Assembly (NCBI RefSeq): GCF_016584665.1
Contig: NZ_BBJB01000057.1
Coordinates: forward strand, 124,001-188,000
Length of the DNA: 64,000 nt
DNA from: Pseudanabaena sp. lw0831
Lineage (GTDB): Bacteria > Cyanobacteriota > Cyanobacteriia > Pseudanabaenales > Pseudanabaenaceae
Reading direction: 5' to 3'
Below, piece after piece: positions 35,910 to 44,905 of the stretch. Position 1 is the first letter of the stretch; every line of letters begins with the position of its first letter. The position numbers and the translations under genes were made by a program. The notes under the pieces are model-generated. The model saw only the letters and a program-made list of their open reading frames with translations. It did not search any database and was not told the DNA's origin.

Positions 35910-37200
35910 TAACATTCCTCAAACCAAGGATATTTCTACAGATATTTTAATTCTGTCGAATGCTCCTGGGGAGTTAACGACATGGGTATTTCCCTTTCTT
36001 CAAGCCTTAGAAATATCAATGCGATCGCAGCCAGACTTAACCAACCCTCAAAAAACGCGCATTTCGATCGCCCTCTCACCATGCCAGAATGCCAGTGGAC
36101 GGGAAGCCCAACTTGCCCAAAGTTTTCCGAATGTAGATCGTGTATTGCCTCAGGATCAGTTTTTTGATTTTTTATTGTGGGGTAAAACGCCTAACTGGGA
36201 ATGGGCGAAACAAGGGATCGTAGTTTTTTTGGGTGGAGATCAGTTTTTTGCGATCGCGATCGCTAAGCGCCTTGGCTACAAAACTTTGATTTATGCAGAA
36301 TGGGAAGCCCGATGGTCTCGCTGGGTAGATTTGTTCGCAGTACGCAATCAGGCAGTTTTCGATAAGATCCCAACAGAATTTCGAGCAAAAGCAACAGTAA
36401 TCGGGGATTTGATGATTGATCAATCAAATCAAGAAGAGACATTGAGAAACTCATTACCTGCTAACAGAATTTGCTTTATGCCTGGTTCCAAAGGGCATAA
36501 ACTACAGGTCGGTGCACCTCTAGTTGTGGCGATCGCGGATATTCTCAAACAAAAACGTCCCGATCTAGAATTAGCGATCATCCTTGCCCCAACGACTACC
36601 CCCGAAACCTTAGCTCAATATACTCAAATTAGCTTTCCTACTGCCGATAGTGATGGGGCGACAGCCAATATATTTGATGGAAATTTAGTAACTGCCAAAG
36701 GGACTATCATTAAGATCCATCGCGAATTCCCCGCCCATAACTTCATCAAAAGCAGCCAACTCTGCATTACCACTGTCGGCGCGAATACTGCCGAGCTAGC
36801 AGCGCTCAATCAGCCGATGCTAGTTCTTTTGCCCACCAATTTTGCAGACACCAAAGTGGGCTGGGATGGATTGCTGGGGCTAATTGCATCAGCGCCACTT
36901 TTGGGTAAAGTTTTAGGGATTTTAATTAATCGGATTCTGATTTCTCAAATTCAAAAAAGAGGTCAGTTATTAGCTTGGCCGAATATATGGGCTGGTGAAG
37001 CGATCGTGCCAGAGCTTTGGGGAAAGCTCATACCGACTCAAGTTGCTACAGAAATTTTGTCTTATCTCGATCGCCCCGAAGAGTTAGCAAAAATGCGCGA
37101 TCGCTTAAAAAAAGTATGTGGTGAAGCAGGAGCGGCCACAAAACTCGCAGCCATGGTCATCAATAATTTAAAAGATTTCCAGTCAATAAAATCCCTGTAA
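35890..37200 (+). CDS. LpxB-related conserved cyanobacterial protein
   Basis: 436 residues, related to lipid-A-disaccharide synthase but lacking close agreement with LpxB (the TIGR03492-type group as I recall). Visible pieces: ILILSNAPGELTTWVFPFLQ, VVFLGGDQFFAIAIAKRLGY, IYAEWEARW, FMPGSKGHKLQ, TTVGANTAELAALNQPMLVL. Probably a GT-B glycosyltransferase-like fold; substrate unknown. The longer ATG at 35890 is given; 35905 (MANIPQTKD) is equally possible, neither has a clear ribosome site. True lpxB is 4 kb away. Confidence 0.8.
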   Translation: MGLLTMANIPQTKDISTDILILSNAPGELTTWVFPFLQALEISMRSQPDLTNPQKTRISIALSPCQNASGREAQLAQSFPNVDRVLPQDQFFDFLLWGKTPNWEWAKQGIVVFLGGDQFFAIAIAKRLGYKTLIYAEWEARWSRWVDLFAVRNQAVFDKIPTEFRAKATVIGDLMIDQSNQEETLRNSLPANRICFMPGSKGHKLQVGAPLVVAIADILKQKRPDLELAIILAPTTTPETLAQYTQISFPTADSDGATANIFDGNLVTAKGTIIKIHREFPAHNFIKSSQLCITTVGANTAELAALNQPMLVLLPTNFADTKVGWDGLLGLIASAPLLGKVLGILINRILISQIQKRGQLLAWPNIWAGEAIVPELWGKLIPTQVATEILSYLDRPEELAKMRDRLKKVCGEAGAATKLAAMVINNLKDFQSIKSL

Positions 37201-37348
37201 GGGCAGGTTTTGGAATAAATCTATCGGTAAACCATTGACTTGCCTCTAAACCTGCCCCTACGCATGGGTATATATTCTTTTGGAAATCTCCTTAAAAGAT
37301 TTGGGTGACCCTTATCTTTCTTAATCTTAATAAAAGACAAGATTGATG

Positions 37349-37421
37349 CGATATAAAAAAGAAGCAGTTTTTTGTGTCGTGGCTTTACCACGACACAAAA
37401 AACTGCTTCTTTTTTATATCG
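37349..37421. terminator. 34-bp perfect hairpin at the end of msrA
   Basis: Arms 37349-37382 and 37388-37421 pair without error around CTTTA. The arm contains the last two codons and stop of msrA (PPTAAI ends in it). Much longer than an ordinary terminator stem. Confidence 0.65.
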
Positions 37422-38067
37422 CGGCAGTAGGCGGATAACAAACATTTGTACCGCCTAGCCCGCAATACCCACCAGGATTCTTGGCGAGATATTGTTGATG
37501 GTAGCCCTCAGCGTAATAAAACTCCCCAGCATCACGAATTTCCGTCGTAATGCCCTGCTTCATCCCTGAAACCTTGAGAGCATCCTGATAAACTTCCCGC
37601 GAATCCTCGGCCAGTTTTCTTTGGGCATCGTTGTACACATAGATGCCTGAACGATATTGGGTTCCTTTATCATTGCCCTGTTGCATTCCTTGGGTGGGAT
37701 TATGGGATTCCCAAAAAACTTTGAGTAAATCAGCATAACTAATCACTTTGGGATCGTACACAACTAGCACAACCTCATTGTGTCCAGTCATGCCCGAACA
37801 AACTTCTTCATAAGTCGGATTAGGTGTTAAGCCCGCAGCATAACCAACAGCAGTAACATAAATACCTTTTTGCTGCCAAAACTTACGTTCGGCTCCCCAA
37901 AAACACCCTAAGCCAAAAACAGCAGTTTCCATACCTTCAGGGAAAGGGGGGTTCAGCGCATTACCATTTACAAAATGATGTGATGCGGTGGGAATTGCCG
38001 AAGGTCTTCCCGCAAGAGCATCTGATGATGTGGGAAGAGTTAACTTTTTGCCAAGTCCAAATAACAT
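37414..38067 (-). CDS. msrA: Peptide-methionine (S)-S-oxide reductase
   Basis: Repairs oxidised methionine. 217 residues: the active Cys lies in [45 protein letters not shown] and [20 protein letters not shown] are family signatures. An extra N-terminal stretch of about 40 residues ([20 protein letters not shown]...) is common in cyanobacterial forms. A C-terminal [14 protein letters not shown] has two Cys that may recycle the enzyme. Confidence 0.96.
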   Translation of the reverse strand: MLFGLGKKLTLPTSSDALAGRPSAIPTASHHFVNGNALNPPFPEGMETAVFGLGCFWGAERKFWQQKGIYVTAVGYAAGLTPNPTYEEVCSGMTGHNEVVLVVYDPKVISYADLLKVFWESHNPTQGMQQGNDKGTQYRSGIYVYNDAQRKLAEDSREVYQDALKVSGMKQGITTEIRDAGEFYYAEGYHQQYLAKNPGGYCGLGGTNVCYPPTAAI

Positions 38068-38172
38068 ATGTTCGCTTAAATATTCGCTTAAAAAAACAAT
38101 AAATCTCTCATAGATATTTATTATGCATTTATCTCACAAAAAATTAGGGGCTTCAGCCCCTTAATTCATTCA

Positions 38173-38481
38173 TCAGTTTAGTGATTTCAGAGTCTGACCG
38201 CTAAATGCAAAAAAACGGTCAAGCTTAAAATCCATTGAATCATCATAAATGGTCAGCTTTTCAGGTTTGCAGCGCTTAACCATTACAGAAAGTCCTTTAG
38301 AGCCTTCTGCTTCAAGATCTTCGATAAAACCAAGCTTTGCAGATTCAGCTTCGGACTCACTCGCGAAAGGGCCAAAGTAGTATGTGCAATGTGGAGAATC
38401 GGTGACAATTTCGACCCACACTGCTAATCCAACAGTTTCGAGAATTGATGTAAAAATGTTCTTAAACAAGTTACCACCCAT
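38173..38481 (-). CDS. DUF1816 domain protein
   Basis: 102 residues, cyanobacteria-restricted family of unknown function. The conserved block VGLAVWVEIVTDSPHCTYYF then GPFASESEAESAKLGFIEDL, followed by GSKGLSVMVKRCKPEKLTI, is the DUF1816 pattern. Some members are linked to phycobilisome genes elsewhere, but nothing here supports that. Single gene. Confidence 0.88.
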   Translation of the reverse strand: MGGNLFKNIFTSILETVGLAVWVEIVTDSPHCTYYFGPFASESEAESAKLGFIEDLEAEGSKGLSVMVKRCKPEKLTIYDDSMDFKLDRFFAFSGQTLKSLN

Positions 38482-38576
38482 GATTTTACATAATTAAAGT
38501 GAATGGTTTAGGTGAATGAGAAGACTTTAACTTTAAAGCCTTCTTTCTATATCTTTATATAACTTAAAACATGACT

Positions 38577-40049
38577 TCAAGACAAATTGTTCAGGTTTAA
38601 CGTATTCACCCAACGTTGTCTAAAAATCTCGTACAGCGCCATTCCTGTGGCAACTGACGCATTCAGGCTTTCCACTTTTCCTTCTAAAGGTATAGATACC
38701 AAGAAGTCACAATTTTTTTGCACTGACAGACTCAAACCTTCATCTTCTGCACCGATGACCAAGGCGATCGCGCCAGAGAATTTGGCTTTGTGAATTGCTT
38801 CGCTTGCACCTGCCATAGTTCCATAAACCCAGAAGCCTGCTTCCTTGATTTTCTCAAGGGCGCGATTGAGATTAACCACACGGGCGACTGGAAGGATTTC
38901 CAAAGTACCTGCCGCAACTTTGGCAACGGTGGCGGTGATTCCTGCCGCACGGCGTTGGGGAATGACTAGGGCATGTGCGCCGAGGGCAGCAGCACTGCGA
39001 ATGATCGCCCCTAAATTATGGGGATCAGTGATTCCGTCAGCGATGACAATTACTGGCTGAGCCGATTTTGCTTTAGCACTAGCAATTAATTCGTCAAGGT
39101 CGGCATATTCATAAGCAGAAACCTGAATAGCGATACCTTGATGTCTGCCATTGTCAGTGATGCGATCAAGTCTTGTATTGTCAACTTCATCGACCACTGC
39201 TCCTGCTGCCTTAGCTTCGTCAATCAAGGGCAAGAAGTCTGGTGCATAACGCAGTCGAGCAGTTACCCATACACGGTTAATGCTGCGATCGCTTTGTAGT
39301 ACCGCCTCAACTGCATGACGACCATAAACAATATCGGGATTTTCAGGGTTATGGACTGGTGCAACAATTCCTAACTCGCCATCGGGATCGACATTACGCG
39401 AGACTGGCGGCAGAGAGCGGCGCTCAAAGTTGGGAACTGCGGAGCGATCTCGATCGCCAAAATTGCGATCGCCAAAATCTCGATCGCCAAAATCTCGAAC
39501 AGCGCCCCGATCAGAACGCTCAGGGCGATCACTCTTTTCAAACTTCTTGCCACCGAATTTCTTGTCGCCGAATTTTTTATCGCCGAACTTCTTGTCACCG
39601 AATTTTTTATCGCCGAATTTCTTCTCAGCGAATTTGTCGCCAAACTTTTTGCCGATAGGTTTGTCAAACTTGCGCTCAAATCTTGGCTCCGCAGATGATT
39701 CAGAGCGCTTCTCAAATGGCTTGTCAAAACCTTTCTCAGGACGACGATCTGAGTATTTGTCTGATTTGCCAGAATATTTAGAGTCAGTGCGACTATCGGA
39801 GCGCTTGTCAAAATTTCTATCTGATGACTTGTAAGGCTGATCGGATTTGTAGGGCTTGTCAACAAATCGGTCAGTACTTCTCTCTGGACGACTATCGGAA
39901 CGGCTATCGGTACGATTGTCAGTGCGTTTATCCGAACGTTTGTCTGAATACTTATCAAAAGACTTGTCGAAGCGTTTTTCGTAACTTCTATCTCCGTCTC
40001 TATCAGAATTCTTGTCGGATTTGGATTTTAGTCTAGGTTGCGTTGTCAT
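38577..40049 (-). CDS. rlmB: 23S rRNA Gm2251 methyltransferase with long disordered N-terminus
   Basis: TrmH/SpoU-family 2'-O-ribose methyltransferase. The catalytic half (about 235-490) has YGRHAVEAVL, NLGAIIRSAAALGAHALVIP, VIGAEDEGLSLSV and SLNASVATGMALYE, the three SPOUT motifs. The first 220 residues are a low-complexity, charged extension rich in Asp, Lys, Arg, Ser and Phe, with SDKRSD/DRRTDS-like steps and the tandem unit KKFGD repeated at about 140-165. Its ATG overlaps the mrnC stop by 4 bases, so the two RNA-processing genes are coupled. Confidence 0.92.
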   Translation of the reverse strand: MTTQPRLKSKSDKNSDRDGDRSYEKRFDKSFDKYSDKRSDKRTDNRTDSRSDSRPERSTDRFVDKPYKSDQPYKSSDRNFDKRSDSRTDSKYSGKSDKYSDRRPEKGFDKPFEKRSESSAEPRFERKFDKPIGKKFGDKFAEKKFGDKKFGDKKFGDKKFGDKKFGGKKFEKSDRPERSDRGAVRDFGDRDFGDRNFGDRDRSAVPNFERRSLPPVSRNVDPDGELGIVAPVHNPENPDIVYGRHAVEAVLQSDRSINRVWVTARLRYAPDFLPLIDEAKAAGAVVDEVDNTRLDRITDNGRHQGIAIQVSAYEYADLDELIASAKAKSAQPVIVIADGITDPHNLGAIIRSAAALGAHALVIPQRRAAGITATVAKVAAGTLEILPVARVVNLNRALEKIKEAGFWVYGTMAGASEAIHKAKFSGAIALVIGAEDEGLSLSVQKNCDFLVSIPLEGKVESLNASVATGMALYEIFRQRWVNTLNLNNLS

Positions 40050-40441
40050 GGCGGCGCTGGGGTATCGATGTGGCTAAGTAGCTGTGTAAAAATTTGGTCG
40101 AGGCGATCGCGATCGGTTAAGTAAAGATAACCAATCAAAGCTTCAAATCCTGTAGCACTTTGGTAAATCTTGGGATCAACTTTACGTGGGGCAGATCCCG
40201 CAGCATTGCGTCCGCGTCTTACTAGATCGGACTCAAAATCTGTGAGATCAAGTTTTTCGAGAAGTTTTGCTTGTTGCTCGGCTCTAACTTGACTAACTAC
40301 AAGCTGGTGATACTGTTTGGCTGTGCGTGGCGGCAGTAAATAATGAAGCCGTATTTGCATTTCATACACAGCATCGCCAATATAGGCTAGAGCAGAGGCT
40401 GGGATCTCAGCGATATTTTCAACGATTGGGCTAAGAGACAT
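40046..40441 (-). CDS. mrnC: Mini-ribonuclease 3
   Basis: 131 residues: an RNase III catalytic domain without a double-stranded-RNA-binding domain, which matures 23S rRNA in several bacteria. Motifs: ALAYIGDAVYEMQIR, SQVRAEQQAKLLEKL, DLVRRGRNA and GFEALIGYLYL with the metal-binding acidic residues. Overlaps rlmB by ATGA. Confidence 0.93.
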   Translation of the reverse strand: MSLSPIVENIAEIPASALAYIGDAVYEMQIRLHYLLPPRTAKQYHQLVVSQVRAEQQAKLLEKLDLTDFESDLVRRGRNAAGSAPRKVDPKIYQSATGFEALIGYLYLTDRDRLDQIFTQLLSHIDTPAPP

Positions 40442-41075
40442 TACAGGATAATGCCATTACAGAATAATTTGATTACTTTCGTTGGGGCTGGACAAAATGT
40501 TTAGGTATTTATCAGACATTTAATATTTACATTTACTTTAAGACATTGATGGGCAAGCGTAGCTTGCCCATCAATGTGTATAAATTTTGTCTTATGAACA
40601 TCATAGCAGGACTTCCAATTACTGAGAATAGGTTTTGGTGGCTGCCACTAAAAACAAGTGTCGTAACTAGGGTTTGAGCGCTCTAAAACTGTTTTAGTAC
40701 AAACTCCGTGGAGGTTCCCCAAACAAATATTTGGCAAAAAAACAGCAAAGGTGAATTCTTGCAAAATATTTGGAGTTATTAAGGTAGCTAGGCAAAATTA
40801 AATATAAAACCCCAAGAACTGTACCGCCCGCGTATCGGGCGGTACAGTTCTTGGCTCTGTTTTTTATGCCGAGGTACTTATCAGTAGTTTGCGCTATATC
40901 AAGTTCATTTAAGCGATCAATTTTATTTTGATGTTTACATCAAATTTGGAAAATTTGCCCCCTAAACTTTCGTCATCTTTGAGTGAAAAATATCATCAAG
41001 TTTAAATTGAGTGTCTACACTTTTTGAGCTTAATCGATATGTTGATCTATTTGATTGTTTTTACTGGCTTTTAAC
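40442..41075. other. 630-bp intergenic region with two palindromes
   Basis: No protein gene is supported. It holds the hairpin 40543-40577 (ACATTGATGGGCAAGC and inverse around GTA) and the inverted copy of the CTGTACCGCCCGC palindrome (arms 40812-40830 and 40836-40854, flanks about 40795-40870). The stretch 40640-40790 is unstructured by eye; a small RNA cannot be excluded. Confidence 0.5.
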
Positions 41076-41465
41076 TTAGTCTTTTTTAGTTTGGTTAAGC
41101 TTGGCAAGCGCTTCATCAATAGATGTCTGAAGGGACAGGAACTGATCTAATCGAACCAGTTTGACAGTTTGCGTGACTCTAGCGTTGGTAATAATTTGGA
41201 GCGTGCCACTCAAAGTTTGAGTTTTTTTTGCCATTTGTACTAAAACTCCAAGTCCAGAGCTATCGACAAAATCAATGGTTGACAGATCTAAAATCACGTT
41301 AAATGGTCCATCCTCGACGCATTTGCCTATCACCTTTTTAAAGGCTGGCTCAGAAAAAGCGTCTAGAAGACCTGTGAGGCGGATCAATTGATAGGTGTCC
41401 TTGACTTCGCGGCTGCCTCGTAAACTCACAGTCAGGGTTAGCGGTTCAGGAATAATGACCTCCAA
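41076..41465 (-). CDS. STAS-domain anti-sigma-antagonist-like protein
   Basis: 129 residues. LRGSREVKDTYQLIRLTGLL, VILDLSTIDFVDSSGLGVLV and GTLQIITNARVTQTVKLVRL form the STAS fold; the Ser in DSSGLG is the site phosphorylated in SpoIIAA-like partner-switching proteins. No matching kinase (RsbW/SpoIIAB type) or phosphatase adjoins, so the partner is elsewhere. Confidence 0.9.
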   Translation of the reverse strand: MEVIIPEPLTLTVSLRGSREVKDTYQLIRLTGLLDAFSEPAFKKVIGKCVEDGPFNVILDLSTIDFVDSSGLGVLVQMAKKTQTLSGTLQIITNARVTQTVKLVRLDQFLSLQTSIDEALAKLNQTKKD

Positions 41466-41562
41466 GCGGTGCGAACGTACCTTAATTTGCGGGTATATTG
41501 TATTTGCTTTCTTCGCACTTGTCCAGAAAATTATTTATTTTTGCTACAAAAGCTATAGCAGC

Positions 41563-41615
41563 TATAGCGAAAAAGTAGAGAGGTTGCTTAGCAACCTCTC
41601 TACTTTTTCGCTATA
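41563..41615. terminator. Perfect 25-bp hairpin
   Basis: Arms 41563-41587 and 41591-41615 around TTA. It lies 38 bases upstream of gatA and 100 bases upstream of the divergent STAS gene, so it is in a promoter region rather than at a gene end. Confidence 0.55.
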
Positions 41616-41652
41616 TACTTAAAATCTTGCCCACTAACGTACTAGATTCTTT

Positions 41653-43113
41653 ATGCTTTCGATCGCCCAAATTCGCCAAACCTTAATCAATAAAGAGCGA
41701 TCAGCAACCGAAATTGCTCAAGAGTTTTTAGATCGCATCGATCGGCTAGAGCCAAAATTACATAGTTTTGTTACTGTTACGCCAGAAGTGGCGATCGCAC
41801 AGGCAAAAGTCATCGATGCGGCGATCGCCGCAGGTGAAACTTTACCAGCGCTTGCTGGGGTTCCGCTTGGCATGAAAGATAATATGTGTGTCAAGGGAAT
41901 GCCCACCACTTGCGGCTCCAAAATGCTGAAAAATTTTGTCCCACCTTACGAAGCGACAATTACCGCCAAATTGAGATCGGCTGGAGCCGTGATGGTTGGC
42001 AAAACTAACCTCGATGAGTTTGCGATGGGCAGCTCCACTGAAAATTCGGCGATCGCAATGACCTCGAATCCTTGGAATACTGATTATGTGCCTGGTGGCT
42101 CTTCGGGTGGCTCGGCAGCAGCTGTCTCTAGTGGTGAATGCATAATTGCCACAGGTTCCGATACAGGTGGATCGATTCGTCAACCTGCTTCATATTGTGG
42201 CGTAGTTGGTCTAAAGCCGACTTACGGATTAGTTTCGCGATTTGGGTTAGTTGCTTTTGCTTCGTCTCTGGATCAAATAGGACCTTTTGCCAACACCGTT
42301 GAAGATGCGGCGATATTTTTGGGTGCGATCGCAGGTTACGATCCCAAGGATTCCACCAGCATTAACGCCGCAGTTCCTGATTACGCAGCTTTGTTAACAC
42401 CAGATTTAACTCAATCACTCAAGGGCAAAAAGGTCGGTGTAATTACGGAAACCTTTGGAGAAGGCTTGGATAGTGAAGTTGAAGTTGCGGTGAGGAAAGC
42501 GATCGCGCATTTCGAGAGTATTGGCGCAGAGGTTTATGAAATTTCCTGTCCTCGGTTCCGCTATGGGCTGCCCACCTATTACATCATCGCGCCCTCAGAA
42601 GCATCCGCCAACCTCGCCCGATACGATGGCGTGAAGTATGGCTTCCGTGACGAGAATGCTGAGAACTTGCTAAGCATGTACGAAAATACCCGCGAACAGG
42701 GTTTTGGCGCTGAAGTGAAGCGGCGGATCATGATTGGTACATATGTCCTGTCGGCTGGCTACTATGATGCCTATTATCTGAAAGCTCAGAAAGTTAGGAC
42801 TTTAATCGTTCAAGATTTCCAAAAAGCCTTTGAGCAAGTGGATGTTTTAGTTTGTCCAACTGCACCAACTACAGCTTTTAAAGCGGGTAGTAAGACTGAA
42901 GATCCTCTAGGGATGTATCTCTCGGATCTGATGACAATTCCTGTAAATCTGGCGGGTTTACCAGGGATTAGTATTCCCTGTGGTTTTGACTCAAAGGGAA
43001 TGCCAATTGGTTTGCAAATGATCTCAAATGTATTGAGGGAAGATGTGTTGCTGCAAGTTGCATATGGTTACGAGCAATCAACGGAATGGCACAAGCAACA
43101 ACCTTCTCTATAA
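41653..43113 (+). CDS. gatA: Asp/Glu-tRNA amidotransferase subunit A
   Basis: Amidase subunit that makes ammonia from glutamine for transamidation of misacylated Glu-tRNA(Gln) or Asp-tRNA(Asn). 486 residues with the Ser-cisSer-Lys triad: Lys in [14 protein letters not shown], the cis-Ser in [15 protein letters not shown], the nucleophile in [16 protein letters not shown]. gatB and gatC are not beside it, as usual in cyanobacteria. Followed by several hairpins. Confidence 0.97.
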   Translation: MLSIAQIRQTLINKERSATEIAQEFLDRIDRLEPKLHSFVTVTPEVAIAQAKVIDAAIAAGETLPALAGVPLGMKDNMCVKGMPTTCGSKMLKNFVPPYEATITAKLRSAGAVMVGKTNLDEFAMGSSTENSAIAMTSNPWNTDYVPGGSSGGSAAAVSSGECIIATGSDTGGSIRQPASYCGVVGLKPTYGLVSRFGLVAFASSLDQIGPFANTVEDAAIFLGAIAGYDPKDSTSINAAVPDYAALLTPDLTQSLKGKKVGVITETFGEGLDSEVEVAVRKAIAHFESIGAEVYEISCPRFRYGLPTYYIIAPSEASANLARYDGVKYGFRDENAENLLSMYENTREQGFGAEVKRRIMIGTYVLSAGYYDAYYLKAQKVRTLIVQDFQKAFEQVDVLVCPTAPTTAFKAGSKTEDPLGMYLSDLMTIPVNLAGLPGISIPCGFDSKGMPIGLQMISNVLREDVLLQVAYGYEQSTEWHKQQPSL

Positions 43114-43118
43114 ACAAA

Positions 43119-43143
43119 AAAAGCCTTGCGAAGCAAGGCTTTT
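43119..43143. terminator. Terminator after gatA
   Basis: AAAAGCCTTGC/GCAAGGCTTTT around GAA, six bases past the stop, with a short T run. Confidence 0.75.
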
Positions 43144-43189
43144 CCCCTCTTAAACAAGAGTCGGCAAAAGGTTCTAACTCTTGTTTATA

Positions 43190-43306
43190 CCAATTCTCAA
43201 AATGGCAACGCCATTTTGAGAATTGGCCCCCCTTACTGAGTTTAGTTTTTGATTCCCTCAAAAACTAAACTCAGTAAGCAAATTGCCTGCAACGCGGCAA
43301 TTTGCT
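43190..43306. repeat. Three adjoining hairpins between gatA and glgC
   Basis: CCAATTCTCAAAATGGC with its inverse (43190-43226), then arms 43233-43251/43259-43277 (TTACTGAGTTTAGTTTTTG), then AGCAAATTGCC/GGCAATTTGCT (43277-43306). The first is the outer module of the composite repeat at 25017-25199. Confidence 0.65.
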
Positions 43307-43341
43307 TTTTGAGGTTTTAGTTCTGATTCCGTCTATCTACT

Positions 43342-44631
43342 TTAGATAATCGTGTTATCGGGAATTACTGCGTTTTTGACGACGACGACAATGCCGTTGC
43401 AGATGCAATAGCCCTGCTCTTCACGATTTACATCTTGGACACGATCTTTGTTGATGATCTGCACATTTTTGCCAATACGAGCATTCTTGTCGATGATCGC
43501 GTGACGAATAATTGTGTTTTCTCCAATTCCCATTGGCACTTTGTTAGTTTCGAGATCCGACTTACGGTCTTCTTGGGGCTGATAGAAATCACAACCCATT
43601 AGGAGAGTATCTTCGATCGTGCAATTAGCATCAATATGCATCCGAATACCGACAACCGAATTGGTGACAGTCGATTTGTTAAGGAGACATCCTTCACCGA
43701 TGATTGAATCTTTTACCTTACAGTCATGAACTTTGCTGGGTGGCAAATAACGAGCACGGGTGTAGATCGGTTTTTTAGTCTCGTAGAAATTAAAGCCAGT
43801 GGAAGGATGACGAGTCAAATCCAGATTAGCTTGATAGAAGGACTCGATGGTTCCAATATCTTCCCAATACCCCTTATATAGGTAAGCCTGAACATTCAAA
43901 TTATGAATTGCATCAGGAATAATTTCTTTGCCAAAATCTGTATGTTCAGGATTTTCGCTGAGCAGTTTTAACATAGCCTGCTTGTTAAATACATAGATTC
44001 CCATCGAAGCGATGAAAGGATTCGCGATCGCTGAAGCCTGATCTAAGCCAAGTTTAGTTGTATCAACACGCATTCCCTCCAGCGCTTCACCTTTAGGCTT
44101 TTCGAGGAAATTAATCACTTTGCCAGTGTTATCGGTTTTGAGCAAGCCAAAAGCTGATGCTTTTTTCTGATCGACAGGCAATACGGATAGGGTGATATCT
44201 GCACCAGTTTCACGGTGATGCTCAACGAACTTTTCATAGTCCATGTTGTACAGATGATCGCCAGATAAGATCAAATATTCGCTGACATCCCAAGACTCTA
44301 AAAGCCATGCATAGCGGCGAACTGCATCGGCTGTGCCTTGAAACCAGTCTGGGCTATCAGGGGTCTGCTGCGCGGCAAGAATTTCGACAAAACCATCAGA
44401 ATAGGAGGCAGGTCGATAGGCTTGATTGACATGACGATTGAGCGATGCAGAGTTAAACTGCGTCAGGATATAAATTTTTTCAATACCTGAGTTAATGCAG
44501 TTGCTCACAGGAATGTCGATCAGCCGATATTTGCCTGCTACGGGGACGGCGGGCTTAGCGCGTGTCTTAGTGAGGGGATATAGTCGGCTTCCCTGTCCAC
44601 CGCCCAGAATGATAGCCAGTACATTTTTCAT
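43342..44631 (-). CDS. glgC: Glucose-1-phosphate adenylyltransferase
   Basis: Makes ADP-glucose, the committed step of glycogen synthesis; allosterically controlled in cyanobacteria. 429 residues: [61 protein letters not shown]-like core, and a C-terminal left-handed beta-helix ending [17 protein letters not shown] with the Lys of the 3-phosphoglycerate site. Single gene. Confidence 0.97.
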   Translation of the reverse strand: MKNVLAIILGGGQGSRLYPLTKTRAKPAVPVAGKYRLIDIPVSNCINSGIEKIYILTQFNSASLNRHVNQAYRPASYSDGFVEILAAQQTPDSPDWFQGTADAVRRYAWLLESWDVSEYLILSGDHLYNMDYEKFVEHHRETGADITLSVLPVDQKKASAFGLLKTDNTGKVINFLEKPKGEALEGMRVDTTKLGLDQASAIANPFIASMGIYVFNKQAMLKLLSENPEHTDFGKEIIPDAIHNLNVQAYLYKGYWEDIGTIESFYQANLDLTRHPSTGFNFYETKKPIYTRARYLPPSKVHDCKVKDSIIGEGCLLNKSTVTNSVVGIRMHIDANCTIEDTLLMGCDFYQPQEDRKSDLETNKVPMGIGENTIIRHAIIDKNARIGKNVQIINKDRVQDVNREEQGYCICNGIVVVVKNAVIPDNTII

Positions 44632-44744
44632 AAATTATTCGGATTATCTTGGCTTTTTTATTTGCATATTTTTTCTGAATGCAAACATTGTCTATCTTTG
44701 CGGGGATCGTTGCAAGTAATGTAAGAACACAAAATCAGAAAGTC

Positions 44745-44797
44745 AAACCCAAGAAAGGAGTAGCGGCGCTTTGCGCCGCTACTCCTTTCTTAGGGTT
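44745..44797. repeat. Palindrome of the AACCCAA family
   Basis: Arms 44751-44769 and 44773-44791 (AAGAAAGGAGTAGCGGCGC and inverse) around TTT, framed by AAACCC and GGGTTT. Lies between divergent glgC and the next gene. Confidence 0.65.
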
Positions 44798-44905
44798 TAA
44801 AGCATTTCGCTGCATAAAAATTTATTTTTGCTAGGAACAATATGAGCAACAACTATGTCTAGCAAGGTTAAGTTTAAGCCTAAATGCGATTAGGGAGATT
44901 TTATA

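Noticed and set aside
39359-39958. Long open frames on both strands inside rlmB
   Set aside because: They are shadows of the low-complexity KKFGD/DRSD coding repeats, which keep other frames open by base composition.
40594-40677. 27-codon frame (MNIIAGLPITENRFWW...) in the mrnC-STAS gap
   Set aside because: Too short, no ribosome site, and no match to the known small photosynthesis or cytochrome subunits.
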